A stretch of DNA of 64,000 bases from Ostrinia nubilalis (taxonomy: Eukaryota > Arthropoda > Insecta > Lepidoptera > Crambidae). Below the pieces are notes generated by a model, which saw only the letters and a list, made by a program, of their open reading frames with translations, did not search any database and had not been told where the DNA came from. The DNA is taken from the NCBI RefSeq assembly GCF_963855985.1, contig NC_087108.1, positions 13,100,001 through 13,164,000 on the forward strand. Reading direction: 5' to 3'. Shown here in pieces: positions 11,601 to 22,262 of this stretch (position 1 is the stretch's first letter; every line of letters starts with the position of its first letter). The translations under genes were made by a program, and so were the position numbers.

Positions 11601-14459
11601 TATTTGTGTAAGGCCGATCTCTCGCGCCTCTGACGTTTACGCAGTCATTTCTCTTGTATTATTTTAATTCTTTAAAATAAAGCCCATTGTTAAAAGTTCA
11701 AACTCTCGTTTAATTCCATCAGTAACGCCGTAAATAAATAAATATCTACGTTTTACGTTATAAATACTCCGTTAATAATAAAAAATTACACGTGTCTGGT
11801 TCAAACCAGTTTAAAATTATAATTTACATACAATACGTCATGTTATGGGCAATTTGACATAGCTAGTTAAAATTATCAAACTTAAGTAGCAATGGGCCGG
11901 TGGGCTGGCCACAACTGTCGGAAAACCGACGAAAGGTGGAGTAAACGGGTTCTTCAATGAAGAATACATCTCAGCAAACGTAGAGTTGGACGCCCACCTG
12001 CTCAATGGACCGACAGCCTCAAGAAGACAGCTGAATATTTACATTTTGCGCTTTTTATGGCCTGCAATAGTAGTATATTTTTTCTATGCTAGTACCTACA
12101 TTTTAACGTCATTTACACGTGCCAAAACCAGTAGAAGACACAATAAATTAACATGGAAATATCTGTACTTTGAGCTCGCTAAAACCACCTACCTATCATA
12201 AAACGTAACTTTTCAATGTAGATTAAACCTAGCTGCAGACTTTTTGTCGGCCGATAGTAGGATTGGTGTGTTAATCATTATGGAATTGTATGAAAGTGCG
12301 TACATTGGTATTGGCCGATTCTTCATACAAATAAGAATCGGGCCTAACTATCGTCCTTAACTTCGAACTCCTCCTATGTTCTTCTGATTATTTTCGTTGC
12401 GGGTCCAATGACAGTTTAACTTTCCCCGGGACAAACTTGACCTTCACTGGTTGGGTTTTTATTGGCGGTCAAGCTGTAGATCCTGGCTACACAGGAGTTG
12501 TAGGGGTGGGAACGAGAGGTGGGAATAGTCCCGTATCGGCCGGCTAAAAGTCTGCTGTCAGAGGGGTCTTACACGAAAATATCTACTTGTATTTTATGTT
12601 ACTCATGAAATAAAGAAGCTGAATTTCTTTTACAGTCTTTTACTGCCGCTGGAGGTTCGGACACACGACGGGTCAGCTGTGTTGTACGCGAGGCTCATCG
12701 ACTACGACTACAAGAACTTCACCTTTTCTGATGCTATTAGGTGAGAGAAGGTTATCTTGAACACATGGTCGCATAATGAAGTAACTAAAGTAACTCTGTC
12801 TAACGTCGCCTGCTGCTACTATGTGGTAGCGACTCCATCTTGCGCCTTTACCAAGCCTATTCATCTCCCTGAGTAGGCTAGGCATAGAAAACAAAACACG
12901 CGCGGCGTACCTCAATTACCCTATTCTTCATCCATTGCAAAAAAATATTAGCTATGGAAAGAAGAAAAACGCGAGCGTTAAATAAAACCACTGAACCATT
13001 TAAATGAAATCTGGTATAAATAAGACCGAAATTGACGCAAGTGATACCGCGGACAGAAGCTTATTATAATGCCATTTATTTTACTCCATTACAGGGCTGT
13101 CCTGATGGTGGTGGACTTGTGGCAGTACGAGGAAGGAACGTGGCCGGGCTTCGTGATCGTCATCGACCTGGACAGGATGACCCTGGGGCATCTAACCAAG
13201 CTGGACATACAGACCGTACAACAGTTCTTGTACTATTTACAGGTATGAAAGATTTATATCAGCTAATCCATGATTGGTGAATCTGAATATAGCTTCTGTG
13301 CAATTTACCCAAACTATAGCATATCAACTATAGTCTGGTCACCGAGCACGTAGAATTTTGTCCAATGACCCCAAGCTACCCATCCTTATCGCTCGCGCTT
13401 AATTATATCGCAGTGAGTGTGCGAGCTCGGAGACCGGGCTTTAGAGCAACTAGCATATCTTCGCACCTTGCTAGAATGCGACTCTCCCTCCACTTACCCG
13501 CGCACCTCCCCGCGTTCTCCCGTCCGTACCAGAGCGTCGATATGACGTCACGGCTGACAGGTGCGCTGTAAACTCGACCGGGTTGTAAGTAGGTACCATT
13601 ACCGTAGGTGCCATTGATAAAACAATATCAAAATACGACACGAAGTGCCTTTCGTTCTAAAATACGGTTATAATTAACTTTGATGACTTCCAATGCTTAA
13701 GTTTCTTTACTTTCAGGAAGCCATGCTGGTCAAACTAAAAGGCCTCCATTTCCTGAACGCGCCCTCATTCATGGACAGGCTGATGATGCTGCTGAGGCCG
13801 TTCCTCAAGAAGGCACTCCTGGACGTGCTCCACATCCACCAGATCGGCTCCAAGACTGTGGACCCGTATGTCCCCATGGAAGGATTGCCCAAAGATGCGG
13901 GTGGAGAGTTCAAATCATTTGAGCAAGGTCAAAGTAAGTAGCATCTTTCGAAAATATCTTAGACCCAAAACAGTAGGTACATGGTCTGACCACGACATGA
14001 GATAAGATTACTCAGATTGAATTAAACTCATGTAGCTCAGCTAATAGTACAAGCAGGCTTAGCTATGAAAATTATCATTAATTTTGCTGCCTGGCTTGTA
14101 GCTGGTATGTACCAGAGAGGTTATTGAATTGACACTATTTGTTTTAAATTCAAAATACAAAGAGAACCTATGAGTAATATTGCTAAATCTTGCTGTTTTA
14201 TCCTTAATTATATGTTACGGAACGGACAGTAGAGCCTTTGTCTGCGTAAGAAGTTAAATTATCTAACTTCGTGATTATTAAGAACCAAACATTTTATCTT
14301 TCAGATGACACCAAAGCCAGGTTCAAGGCGAACCAAGACTTCTTTGTGCAGGAGAACAAGAAGCGAGTGGTGGAGGCGCGGCGGCCGGGCAAGCCCAAGA
14401 CCATCTCCGATATCTTCGGGAGCGTCGAGGGCTCCTTCAAGAAGCTTGATATTGACTAG
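8694..14459 (+). CDS. CRAL-TRIO domain lipid-transfer protein (alpha-tocopherol transfer protein/clavesin-like)
   Basis: Six coding exons join in frame to 305 aa: 8694-8832, 10703-10856, 12636-12740, 13095-13242, 13717-13933 and 14305-14459. Every intron is GT...AG. The start follows an acceptor at 8685-8686. Residues about 20-95 resemble the helical CRAL-TRIO N-terminal lobe (FRDWLDTQPHLP). The lipid-binding domain spans roughly 95-245, including an FVIVIDLDRMTLGH strand and FLNAPSFMDRLMMLLRPFLK, the typical 'IN.P..F' helix region. The tail (about 255-305) is basic. Proteins of this family carry small hydrophobic ligands such as tocopherol, retinoids or phosphoinositides in the cytosol; which one is not readable here. 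Length is normal for insect members. Its last exon and 3' UTR have been duplicated downstream (17.67 kb). Confidence 0.88.
8925..9045 (-). mobile_element. RTE-type LINE 3' fragment, antisense
   Basis: Contains the reversed RTE 3' end (TTCAGCC...GACGTCGACTGCTGGACATAGGCC), as in the better copy at 42,160. It lies in intron 2 of the transcript. Confidence 0.6.
9195..9404 (+). mobile_element. lep1-like non-autonomous Helitron-type element
   Basis: Full-length relative of the copy at 1249: opens with ATCCTACTAACATTATA and closes with GTGAAGCCGCGGGCAAAAGCTAG. It contains three tandem GGATGTCT units. Confidence 0.8.
9405..10107. other. intronic sequence, nothing recognised
   Basis: Part of the intron between coding exons 1 and 2. 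No open frame, RNA gene or repeat family was recognised. Confidence 0.5.
10108..10300 (-). mobile_element. RTE-type LINE 3' fragment, antisense
   Basis: TTTCAGCCAAATGACGTCCACTGCTGAACAAAGGCC onwards is the inverse complement of an RTE 3' end. It runs through the region encoding the C-terminal tail (reverse of ...RPTRWTDDL...) to CGGCCCGTGGTCGCCACTCGAGAAC. In the intron between coding exons 1 and 2. Confidence 0.75.
10545..10625 (-). mobile_element. short RTE 3' fragment, antisense
   Basis: ATTTCGGCCATAGGACGTCCACTGCTGAACATATTAGGCCTCCCCCA preceded by a (CAT)n tail. A second truncated copy 250 bases from the preceding one. Confidence 0.6.
10997..11064. repeat. perfect-looking hairpin
   Basis: ACTCATTTATTTCTGTAAATAGGCT and its near-exact inverse complement are separated by about 18 bases, giving arms of about 25 bp with one mismatch. 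It lies in the intron after coding exon 2. It could be a tiny MITE remnant or a transcript hairpin. Confidence 0.6.
11890..12035 (+). mobile_element. degenerate RTE-type LINE fragment
   Basis: Weak remnant of the RT C-terminal region: the frame around CAATGGGCCGGTGGGCTGGCCAC corresponds to QWAGH in the better copies, and GGACCGACAGCCTCAAGAAG to the RWTDDL region. Confidence 0.45.
12358..12545. repeat. dispersed repeat shared with 43,397-43,572
   Basis: About 180 bases (CTTCGAACTCCTCCTATGTTC ... GAGAGGTGGGAATAGTCCCGT) recur with few differences at 43.4 kb. The class is not recognised; in the second location it abuts an RTE fragment. Confidence 0.65.
13330..13590. repeat. GC-rich dispersed-repeat-like block in intron
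   Basis: A GC-rich block (CACCGAGCACGTAGAATTTTG ... TAAACTCGACCGGG) stands out from the AT-rich intron around it and has no open frame that joins the exons. I suspect a MITE but find no clear terminal repeats. Confidence 0.3.
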
Positions 14460-15771
14460 AATAGAGGTTTCGAATTTTTGACACTGGCATACCCATGACT
14501 AAGCCTTGCTCCACACGTTGACCCAAACTTTGGCTTCTCAGCACCATTCAATGGCTCCAAGCAGTGGTAGGGTTAATGGCAATGGGCATACTCATGAACT
14601 TCAAAAATAAGTTTTATCCGACGCTACTGGTGCAACGTGTGGATCTAGACTAGTATTGACACCAACATTGGGACAAGTTAATTACTAGACCATAAGTTGG
14701 ATCAGTGGCGTTGGGACGGGTAATTTACCAGTTCAGACCATATGCCTAAGGCCATTTACTTTTTTCGTGGAACTATAAACCTTATCAGAGATTTTCTCCA
14801 AGTCTTTCCAAATGGGCCGTAGGAATTGTGGTCCGAGTTGGAGATTTACCTGTCCTAACGCCACTGGTCCAAGATGTGGATCTAGTAATAGCTTTTCCCA
14901 ACGTTCGTGACACTACTATCTTGTAGATGCACACGTTGGACGACTGGCGTTGTGACCAGCGTTGAAACCAGCATGTGGAGCCGGCTATACATGTCCCAAT
15001 TAGATAAAGGTTTCCCTCTTGTAAACCTCATTATAGAACACCATTGGTATGGTACAAACTCAACGCAGTTTATGTTGTTCATCCCATTTGTTCTTACTTT
15101 TCTTTTCTCTTTGTACTTTTTAAGTCAGGGCTAGGAACGCTTATTTATTGTATATATTTTTTGCTAGAGTACATTTAATTTTCTTATACATAATTCAATT
15201 AAGTTTCAAAATTTAAAACAAACTGTGGTATTTTTTTGTAAATATTTCGAGAGGTTAAGTTTAATGAACATATTATGTAGTTTCCACCTAAGAAACAATA
15301 GTCCGTTACGTGGGGAAAAAATGTGAATAAATACATTGTCCAGAAATTAGCAATAGGATAACTTCTGTATACTTAGGTATTACTAATACAATCAAATGCA
15401 AACTGTGTTATATTTTTAAGCTTGGTTTTATTGTAGTTAGGTTGCCTGTTTAAATAAAATATTTTGTTGCGCTATTTTTTTGTTTAACTTAACATTTTAT
15501 CTTTAAACCTAAAATGCTTTAATATTATGTTTGGTATTTTGCATGACCATGACGCTGTCTGGGTATTAAATTAACACCGATTAGGTTTTCTGTCTCATCA
15601 TGTTGTTTTGATTGAATAAAGTGACAAGTATATTTAGTTGCAAAGTAATGTTAATTAATTGTTGTCTTTGTTATCTTACGTGTGCAATCCTTATCAATTT
15701 ATTGATACCGTACATACTTACCCATTTTACTGACTCATTAACTCATAACGTTTAACACAGCCGAACGAAGC
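14460..15771 (+). other. CRAL-TRIO 3' UTR and SDR1a upstream region
   Basis: No coding potential. AATAAA signals at 15,326 and 15,453 are candidate poly(A) sites for the CRAL-TRIO gene. Around 14.9-15.0 kb there are several near-repeats of ACGTTGG/GCGTTG. The last 150 bases before SDR1a contain several GATA-type motifs (TTATC, TGATA). Confidence 0.5.
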
Positions 15772-16521
15772 ATGAGTTTCACCGGGAAAGTGATAATTGT
15801 GACTGGCGCCAGTTCTGGCATTGGCGCTGCCACTGCCATCAAGTTCGCTGAAGCGGGGGCCAGCATCGTCATCGTGGGAAGAAACGAGGACAAACTCAAG
15901 AATGTCTCCGACAAATGTAACAGTTTCGGTAGCAAACACCACGTCGTTAAAGCTGATGTGTCCGTCGAGGCTGACGCAAGAAGAATCGTCGATGAAACCA
16001 TCAAGAAGTTTGGGAAAATCGACGTGCTCGTCAACAACGCTGGTATACTTAGACTGACAGCAATCACAGGAGGCAACATGTTGGACTCATTTGACGAGAT
16101 CATAAATACCAATCTGCGAGCTGTGATCCATCTGACCACTCTTACAGCAGCCCACTTGATTGCTAGCGTTGGAAACATCGTCAACATTTCAAGTGTCGCT
16201 GGAACCAAGGTGGGTAAAGGCATGACTGCTTACGGCACCTCGAAGGCTGCGTTGGACCACTTCTCAAGAGGAGCCGCTTTGGAACTAGCCCAGCATGGAG
16301 TCAGGGTGAACGTGATCAGTCCAGGCCCGGTGGCCACTGATATTATTGAAAACGCAGGGTTATCCGTGGAGCAGTTTAATGTGAACGACTTCAAGATACC
16401 TTTGAGCAGGATATCAAAATCAGAAGAAGTAGCAGATTTGGTTATGTTTGTTGCCAGTGATAAAGCTGTAGGTATCACCGGCTCTAACTATGTTCTAGAT
16501 AACGGCATGTTATTACAATAA
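15772..16521 (+). CDS. short-chain dehydrogenase/reductase SDR1a
   Basis: Classical SDR, 249 aa in one exon, normal for the family. Rossmann motif TGASSGIG at 11-18; G36-R37 after the second strand suggests NADP(H); D62; NNAG 88-91; catalytic set N114, S141, Y154, K158; PGP 184-186. Closest annotated type would be FabG-like 3-oxoacyl-reductase/glucose dehydrogenase, but the substrate cannot be read. Start chosen because MSF-K/G-V opens every array member. It lies 1.3 kb after the CRAL-TRIO stop, same strand. AATAAA at 16,569. Six residue changes separate it from SDR1b. Confidence 0.95.
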   Translation: MSFTGKVIIVTGASSGIGAATAIKFAEAGASIVIVGRNEDKLKNVSDKCNSFGSKHHVVKADVSVEADARRIVDETIKKFGKIDVLVNNAGILRLTAITGGNMLDSFDEIINTNLRAVIHLTTLTAAHLIASVGNIVNISSVAGTKVGKGMTAYGTSKAALDHFSRGAALELAQHGVRVNVISPGPVATDIIENAGLSVEQFNVNDFKIPLSRISKSEEVADLVMFVASDKAVGITGSNYVLDNGMLLQ

Positions 16522-16790
16522 TATGTAATAATATATATTTAATACTTTACATGCAGCATTTAGTACCAAATAAATATTTTTTCTTTCTTTCTTTCTTTTT
16601 CAAATTATCTTCTTGGAGATAAATATTGTTTCCAATCGCGTATTTAAACATACCTAATATTGAAATATTGGTTATTTTTTATTTGTCTTTTTCGGCGTTA
16701 TCACAGTCTCGTATTTCTTATCAACTGATTGATTTGATAGCATAAAAATCACTATCATTTAGCCGACAGTCTGCACAAAACTGCTGAAAC

Positions 16791-17343
16791 ATGAGTTTCG
16801 CCGATAAAGTGGTAATCGTAACTGGTGCCAGCTCTGGCATTGGAGCTGCCACCGCCATCAAGTTGGCTCAAGAGGGAGCCAGTGTCGTCATCGTGGGAAG
16901 AAACGAGGAAAAACTCAAGAACGTCTCCGAAAAATGCAACAGCTACGGAAATAGACACCATGTGGTAAAAGGAGACATATCGGTCGAAGCTGAAGCAAGA
17001 AGAATCGTTGATGAAACAATAAAGAAGTACGGCAAAATCGATGTGCTCGTGAACAACGCTGGTATATTTCGTATTGCAACGATTACGGGGGGCTCAATGT
17101 TGGACTCGTACGACGAAATTGTGAATACGAACCTGCGACCTGTGATTCAACTGACCACTCTAACTGCAGCTCACTTGATGGCTAGTAAAGGTAAAATTGT
17201 GTCATTGTCAATATTTCGAGTGTCGCTGCGAGCAAAGTGACTGTGGGCCTGTCGATGTATGGCACTTGTAAAGCAGCGTTGGATCACTTTTCCAAAGGAG
17301 CGGCGCTGGAACTGGCCCCACACGGAGTCAGAGTGAACGTGAT
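16791..17343 (+). pseudogene. SDR2a, broken and truncated duplicate
   Basis: Near-identical to intact SDR2b up to about residue 133, including TGASSGIG and NNAG. An 8-base insertion at about 17,200 then shifts the frame and a stop follows at 17,240. Beyond it the aligned sequence also changes the YGTSK motif to YGTCK. The gene ends at about 17,343, where the codons for the SPGP loop should follow, because Helitron-like sequence takes over. About 62 C-terminal codons are missing. Not expected to be functional. Confidence 0.93.
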
Positions 17344-17660
17344 CTGTCTGTCTGTAGGTTCCTTATAGAAACAAAAACTACTCGACGGATTTTAACGAAA
17401 CTTGGTACAATTATTCTTCATACTCCTAGGCAGGTTATAGTATACTTAGGAATTCCCACGAGAACGGGAATTAGCGGGAAAATCCTTTTGTATGACAAAT
17501 CTAAACCGCTTAAATAAGATGCTTGAAATTTGGCATGCAGATACCTTAGTAAACTTAAAGCTTAGTTACAACAGGATATTGCAACATTCCTACGGGAACG
17601 GGAGTTAGCGGGAAAAAACATTTGTATGAAAAATCTAAACCAACCGCGTAAGATAGATGA
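17344..17660 (-). mobile_element. Helitron-like element fragment
   Basis: Inverse complement of the element at 22.6-24.0 kb: contains AAACTACTCGACGGATTTTAACGAAACTTGG and two units of its 135-bp internal repeat (AACGGGAATTAGCGGGAAAA). It sits exactly between SDR2a and the start of duplication copy B, so it is implicated in the breakpoint. It has the uninterrupted TTTCTATAAGG site that is filled by a MITE at 23,379. Confidence 0.85.
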
Positions 17661-17664
17661 AGGG

Positions 17665-17737
17665 GGGCAAGCCCAAGACCATCTCCGACATCTTCGGGAT
17701 CGTCGAGGGCTCCTTCAAGAAGCTTGATATTGACTAG
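17665..17737 (+). pseudogene. orphan duplicate of the last CRAL-TRIO exon
   Basis: Carries the last 23 or so codons (PKTISDIFG...KKLDID, with one change) and stop of the CRAL-TRIO gene without the rest of the exon or a splice acceptor. A by-product of the tandem duplication. Confidence 0.9.
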
Positions 17738-17957
17738 AATAGAGGTTTCGATTCGATTTTTTTAAATTGACATACCCATGACTAAGTCTTGCTCCACACG
17801 TTGGCCCAAACTTTGGTCCCAGCACTGGCCCATTTAATGGCCCCAAGCAGTGGTAGGGTTAATGGCAATGGGCATATTCATGACCAAGCCTCGCTCCACA
17901 CTTTTACCGGCCACAGCACCAGCCCATTTATTGTCCCAAAGCTGTTGTGGTAGAGTT

Positions 17958-18890
17958 AATACTGGGACGTGTAAAAGTGTTTTGTATAAGTCTTTTTAGT
18001 ATGAATAGCCTGGATAAGCGTAGGGACCTTTCTGACCTAATCATTTTATATAAGATTTTAAACAATAAGTTATGTTGCTCGAAACTTGTGGAGAGAATTC
18101 GTTTTCGTGTTCCTTTGCGCTTGCCACGCCACCCAATAGACACATTTATTACTCCGTTTCGAAGAACTGTCTTAGGTGCAAACTCACCAGTCCCGAGTGC
18201 TTAGGTTGTATAGTAAATATAATCGCTCCACAAACATTGATCTCTTTTCCATGTCATTACGTAAATTTCGAGAAACATTATTGGATGGCTAATGACTGTA
18301 CAATGTTAATACCTACTTTTATTGCTTAGCTAATTTAAAAAAAAATTACATAGATTTTTATTATACAGTGTGAGACACGTTAAAGTGTACATATGAAAAT
18401 AGATGAAACTAGAACTATTTTTATCGACAAAAAAGAGGTCAAAAAATTGCCTGTTATTTAGCATTATTGCTGTTTTTATTTTATCAGGATATACCGCTTA
18501 GTTTAAAAGTTATTACGTTTTCTTTATAATAAGTAATTGGAAGAAAAAAAATTATATAAAAAATTTAAAAAAAATCTCAAAAATTTTTGGACCTCTTTTT
18601 TGTCGATAAAAACAGGTCTAGTTTCATCTATTTTCATATGTACACTTTAACGTGACTCACACTGATTATATCTTTTTATAACCAAAAAATAGTAATTATT
18701 GTATATTTTGGGATTTATTTTTAAAGTCTTCTTAATGTAAACGCAAGTTGTGTTCGCCAGTAAGTGGCTTTACATTTAGTAAGATACTCTAGAATAAGTT
18801 TAAAATTATTTAATATGTATTAGTGTATAAGCTGTTGGTGAACCTTTTTTATAAAAAAAATAAAATAAAAGCCTACTTGCAAAAATAAAT
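17958..18890 (+). mobile_element. Jockey-like LINE 3' fragment with nested element
   Basis: The frame starting at 18,001 (MNSLDKRRDLSDLIILYKIL..., through RTVLGANSPVP) resembles the extreme C-terminus of Jockey-clade reverse transcriptases. After the frame decays there is a 3' UTR with AAATAAAATAAAAG near 18,858. Absent from copy A of the duplication, so it arrived later. It contains the inverted-repeat element at 18,366. Confidence 0.7.
18366..18664. mobile_element. 299-bp inverted-repeat element, 6-bp target duplication
   Basis: Termini CAGTGTGAGACACGTTAAAG and its inverse complement extend for about 75 bp with few mismatches. Flanked on both sides by ATTATA. Internal sequence is AT-rich and non-coding. 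Superfamily is uncertain: CAGTG termini recall Tc1/mariner or CACTA types, but the 6-bp duplication fits neither well. Confidence 0.85.
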
Positions 18891-19444
18891 TGAGTTTTAT
18901 GAGTTGATCCCGACGCTACTGGTCCTACGTGTGGATCTAGTTAAAGTATTGACATCAATGTCGCGTTGGTTCAAAATAATTACTAGACCACGTTGGACAA
19001 ATAGCGTTGGGATGACATGCGGTCATTTACTTTTTGCGTGGAACTATAAACCTTATAAGAGATTTTCTCCAAGTCTTTTCAAATGGGCCGTAGGAATTGT
19101 GGGCCGAGTTGGTGATTTACCTGCCCTAACGCCACTGGTCCAAGGTCGATCTTGTCCCAACGTTCGTGCCACTACTATCTTGTAGATGCACACGTTGGAC
19201 GACTGGCGTTGTGACCAACGTTGAGACCAACAAGTGGAGCCGGTAAACCTCATTATGGAACACCATTGGTATGGTACCAGTTTATGTTGTTCATCACATT
19301 TGTTCTTACTTCTCTTTGTACTTTTTAAGTAAGGGCTAGGAACGCTTATTTATTGTATTTTTTTTTGCTAATGAACATTTCTTATACATAATTTAACTAA
19401 GTTTCAAAAATTAAAACAATCTGTAGTATTTTTTTTTGTAAATA

Positions 19445-19962
19445 CACTCAACATCAAATAAATCGCACCTTCCGCGTCGCGAACTTTAAAGATTTTCTTC
19501 TGACACTATCATGGTGCCCCAACAATATTGGTGTTATTTGAAAGCCCAATAAATAAACTTAAAGAAAAACACATTTAATTTTTTTATAAACAATTAACAG
19601 GTAACATAAATGTGACTTGAAAAAAGGCCTCACTTGGGGCTCACCTCTGGGATCAAGTAGACCAATTTTTGTGGTTATAAAACCAAATAATGATCTTACG
19701 TGTCCTTTTTAACAGATGGATAGCGATTAATCCCAATTTAACAGTTTTATAGCCATAAAAGTTGGCTCAAGCGTAACTACCTATTTTTTGAAGAAGTGAC
19801 TCTGGATCCTTCTAAGACATATTTTTGGGGTAAAAACCTTTCCTTTAAGGAAATGAAGTTTAGAACTAAGCTTTCAAATGGTACCAATGTTGGTGGGAAG
19901 TGGGGATGCATATGTTTGATAAGTGCTTGTCGCCGGATGTGCGATTTATTTGATGCCGAGTG
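19445..19962. mobile_element. 518-bp TA-flanked MITE
   Basis: Terminal repeats CACTCAACATCAAATAAATCGCAC and GTGCGATTTATTTGATGCCGAGTG, flanked by TA on each side. The empty site is preserved in duplication copy A (GTAAATATTTCGAGAGG at about 15,238). Fits a Tc1/mariner-type non-autonomous element. Confidence 0.92.
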
Positions 19963-20479
19963 TATTTCGAGAGGTACAGTTTAATGAACTTAGTTTCCAC
20001 ATAAGAAACAATAGTCCGTTACGTGGGAAATAAAAAATGTGAATAAATACATTGTCCAGAAATTTTAATTAGCAATAGGATAACATCTGTATAGGTCTAT
20101 CTAATACAATCAAATGCAAACTGTGTTATATTTTTAAGCTTGGTTTTATTGTGGTTGCCTGTTTAAATAAAATATTTTGTTGCGCTATTTTTTTGTTTAA
20201 CTTAAACGTATTTTATCTTTAAACCTAAAATGCATTAATATTTTGTTTGGTATTTAGCATGACCATGACGCTGTCTGGGTATTAAATTAACACCGATTAG
20301 GTTTTGTGTCTCATCATGTTGTTTTGATTGAATAAAGTGACGAGTATTTTTAGTTGCAAAGTAATGTTAATTAATTGTTGTCTTTGTTATCTTACGTGTG
20401 CAATCCTTATCAATGTATTGATACCGTACATACTTACCCATTTTACTGACTCATAACGTTTAACACAGCCGAACGAAGA

Positions 20480-21229
20480 ATGAGTTTCACCGGGAAAGTG
20501 ATAATTGTGACTGGCGCCAGTTCTGGCATTGGCGCTGCCACTGCCATCAAGTTCGCTGAAGCGGGGGCCAGCGTCGTCATCGTGGGAAGAAACGAGGACA
20601 AACTCAAGAATGTCTCCGACAAATGTAACATTTTCGGTAACAAACACCACGTCGTTAAAGCTGATGTATCCGTCGAGGCTGACGCAAGAAGAATCGTCGA
20701 TGAAACCATCGAGAAGTTTGGGAAAATCGACGTGCTCGTCAACAACGCTGGTATACTTAGACTGACAGCAATCACAGGAGGCAACATGTTGGACTCATTT
20801 GACGAGATCATAAATACCAATCTGCGAGCTGTGATCCATCTAACCACTCTTACAGCAGCCCACTTGATTGCTAGCGGTGGAAACATCGTCAACATTTCAA
20901 GTGTCGCTGGAACCAAGGTGGGTAAAGGCATGACTGCTTACGGCACCTCGAAGGCTGCGTTGGACCACTTCTCAAGAGGAGCCGCTTTGGAACTAGCCCA
21001 GCATGGAGTCAGGGTGAACGTGATCAGTCCAGGCCCGGTGGCCACTGATATTATTGAAAACGCAGGGTTATCCGTGGAGCAGTTTAATGTGAACGACTTC
21101 AAGATACCTTTGAGCAGGATATCAAAATCAGAAGAAGTGGCAGATTTGGTTATGTTTGTTGCCAGTGATAAAGCTGTAGGTATCGCCGGCTCTAACTATG
21201 TTCTAGATAACGGCATGTTATTACAATAA
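20480..21229 (+). CDS. short-chain dehydrogenase/reductase SDR1b
   Basis: Intact 249-aa duplicate of SDR1a. Only six amino-acid changes: I32V, S51I, S54N, K78E, V133G and T236A; none touches TGASSGIG, NNAG, N114, S141, Y154 or K158. About 250 bases of upstream sequence including the GATA-like motifs are also duplicated, so it probably shares SDR1a's expression. Poly(A) signal AATAAA at 21,294 after a short duplication of the ATATGTAATA stretch. It is followed by SDR2b 286 bases downstream on the same strand. Confidence 0.95.
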   Translation: MSFTGKVIIVTGASSGIGAATAIKFAEAGASVVIVGRNEDKLKNVSDKCNIFGNKHHVVKADVSVEADARRIVDETIEKFGKIDVLVNNAGILRLTAITGGNMLDSFDEIINTNLRAVIHLTTLTAAHLIASGGNIVNISSVAGTKVGKGMTAYGTSKAALDHFSRGAALELAQHGVRVNVISPGPVATDIIENAGLSVEQFNVNDFKIPLSRISKSEEVADLVMFVASDKAVGIAGSNYVLDNGMLLQ

Positions 21230-21515
21230 TATGTAATATTACAATAATATGTAGTAATAATATTTAATACTTTACATGCAGCATTTAGTACCAAATAAAT
21301 ATTTTTTCTTTCTTTCTTTCTTTTTCAAATTATCTTCTTGGAGATAAATATTGTTTCCAATCGCGTTTTTAAACATACCTAATATTGAAATATTGGTTAT
21401 TTTTTATTTGTCTTTTTCGGCGTTATCACAGTCTCGTATTTCTTATCAACTGATTGATTTGATAGCATAAAAATCACTATCATTTAGCCGACAGTCTGCA
21501 CAAAACTGCTGAAAC

Positions 21516-22262
21516 ATGAGTTTCGCCGATAAAGTGGTAATCGTAACTGGTGCCAGCTCTGGCATTGGAGCTGCCACCGCCATCAAGTTGGCTCAAGAGG
21601 GAGCCAGTGTCGTCATCGTGGGAAGAAACGAGGAAAAACTCAAGAACGTCTCCGAAAAATGCAACAGCTACGGAAATAGACACCATGTGGTAAAAGGAGA
21701 CATATCGGTCGAAGCTGAAGCAAGAAGAATTGTTGATGAAACAATAAAGAAGTACGGCAAAATCGATGTGCTCGTGAACAACGCTGGTATATTTCGTATT
21801 GCAACGATTACGGGGGGCTCAATGTTGGACTCGTACGACGAGATTGTGAATACGAACCTGCGACCTGTGATTCACCTGACCACTCTAACTGCAGCTCACT
21901 TGATGGCTAGTAAAGGTAACATTGTCAATATTTCGAGTGTCGCTGCGACCAAAGTGACTGTGGGCCTGTCGGCGTATGGCACTAGTAAAGCAGCTTTGGA
22001 TCACTTTTCCAAAGGAGCGGCGCTGGAACTGGCCCCACACGGAGTCAGAGTGAACGTGATTAGTCCAGGACCTGTAACCACCGATATAAGGGAAAATGCT
22101 GGATTACCGCCGTTCAATATCCAGGATTACTATAAGATCCCTCTTAATAGGGTGTCTAGTTCTGAAGAAGTGGCAGATTTGGTTCTGTTTCTGGCCAGTG
22201 ACAAGGCTGTGGGTGTGACAGGTTCTGTATTCGTTGTTGATAATGGCCTGGTCTTGAATTAA
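21516..22262 (+). CDS. short-chain dehydrogenase/reductase SDR2b
   Basis: Intact 248-aa SDR, the functional counterpart of broken SDR2a. TGASSGIG 11-18, GRN 36-38, NNAG 88-91, N114, S141, Y154, K158 and the SPGP loop are all present. It is related to SDR1 (shared VEAxARRIVDETIKK helix and ITGG.MLDS.DEI.NTNLR) but clearly older than the SDR1a/1b split. AATAAA at 22,272 lies just after the stop. Substrate unknown. Confidence 0.95.
   Translation: MSFADKVVIVTGASSGIGAATAIKLAQEGASVVIVGRNEEKLKNVSEKCNSYGNRHHVVKGDISVEAEARRIVDETIKKYGKIDVLVNNAGIFRIATITGGSMLDSYDEIVNTNLRPVIHLTTLTAAHLMASKGNIVNISSVAATKVTVGLSAYGTSKAALDHFSKGAALELAPHGVRVNVISPGPVTTDIRENAGLPPFNIQDYYKIPLNRVSSSEEVADLVLFLASDKAVGVTGSVFVVDNGLVLN

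Larger units (their letters stand above)
14387..17343 (+). repeat. segmental duplication, small unit, copy A
   Basis: Starts inside the last CRAL-TRIO exon (GGGCAAGCCCAAGACCATCTC) and covers its 3' UTR, SDR1a and the first three quarters of SDR2a. Copy B begins at about 17,665. Copy A ends abruptly in SDR2a, where a Helitron-like fragment begins. Confidence 0.9.

Noticed and set aside
13032..13280. 82-codon frame over CRAL-TRIO exon 4
   Set aside because: Wrong frame; the spliced reading through 13,095-13,242 is the one that joins its neighbours.
15738..16223. 161-codon minus-strand open frame, and similar long antisense frames in the other SDR genes
   Set aside because: They are shadows of the GC-rich SDR coding frames on the opposite strand and recur only because the genes are paralogues.
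16568..16610. (CTTT)n tract after SDR1a and SDR1b
   Set aside because: Simple microsatellite duplicated with the block; nothing further to report.
15772..22262. Bacterial contamination or an operon of fabG-like genes
   Set aside because: Genes are spaced by AT-rich DNA with AATAAA signals, insect transposons lie between them, and a duplicated host exon is part of the same unit.
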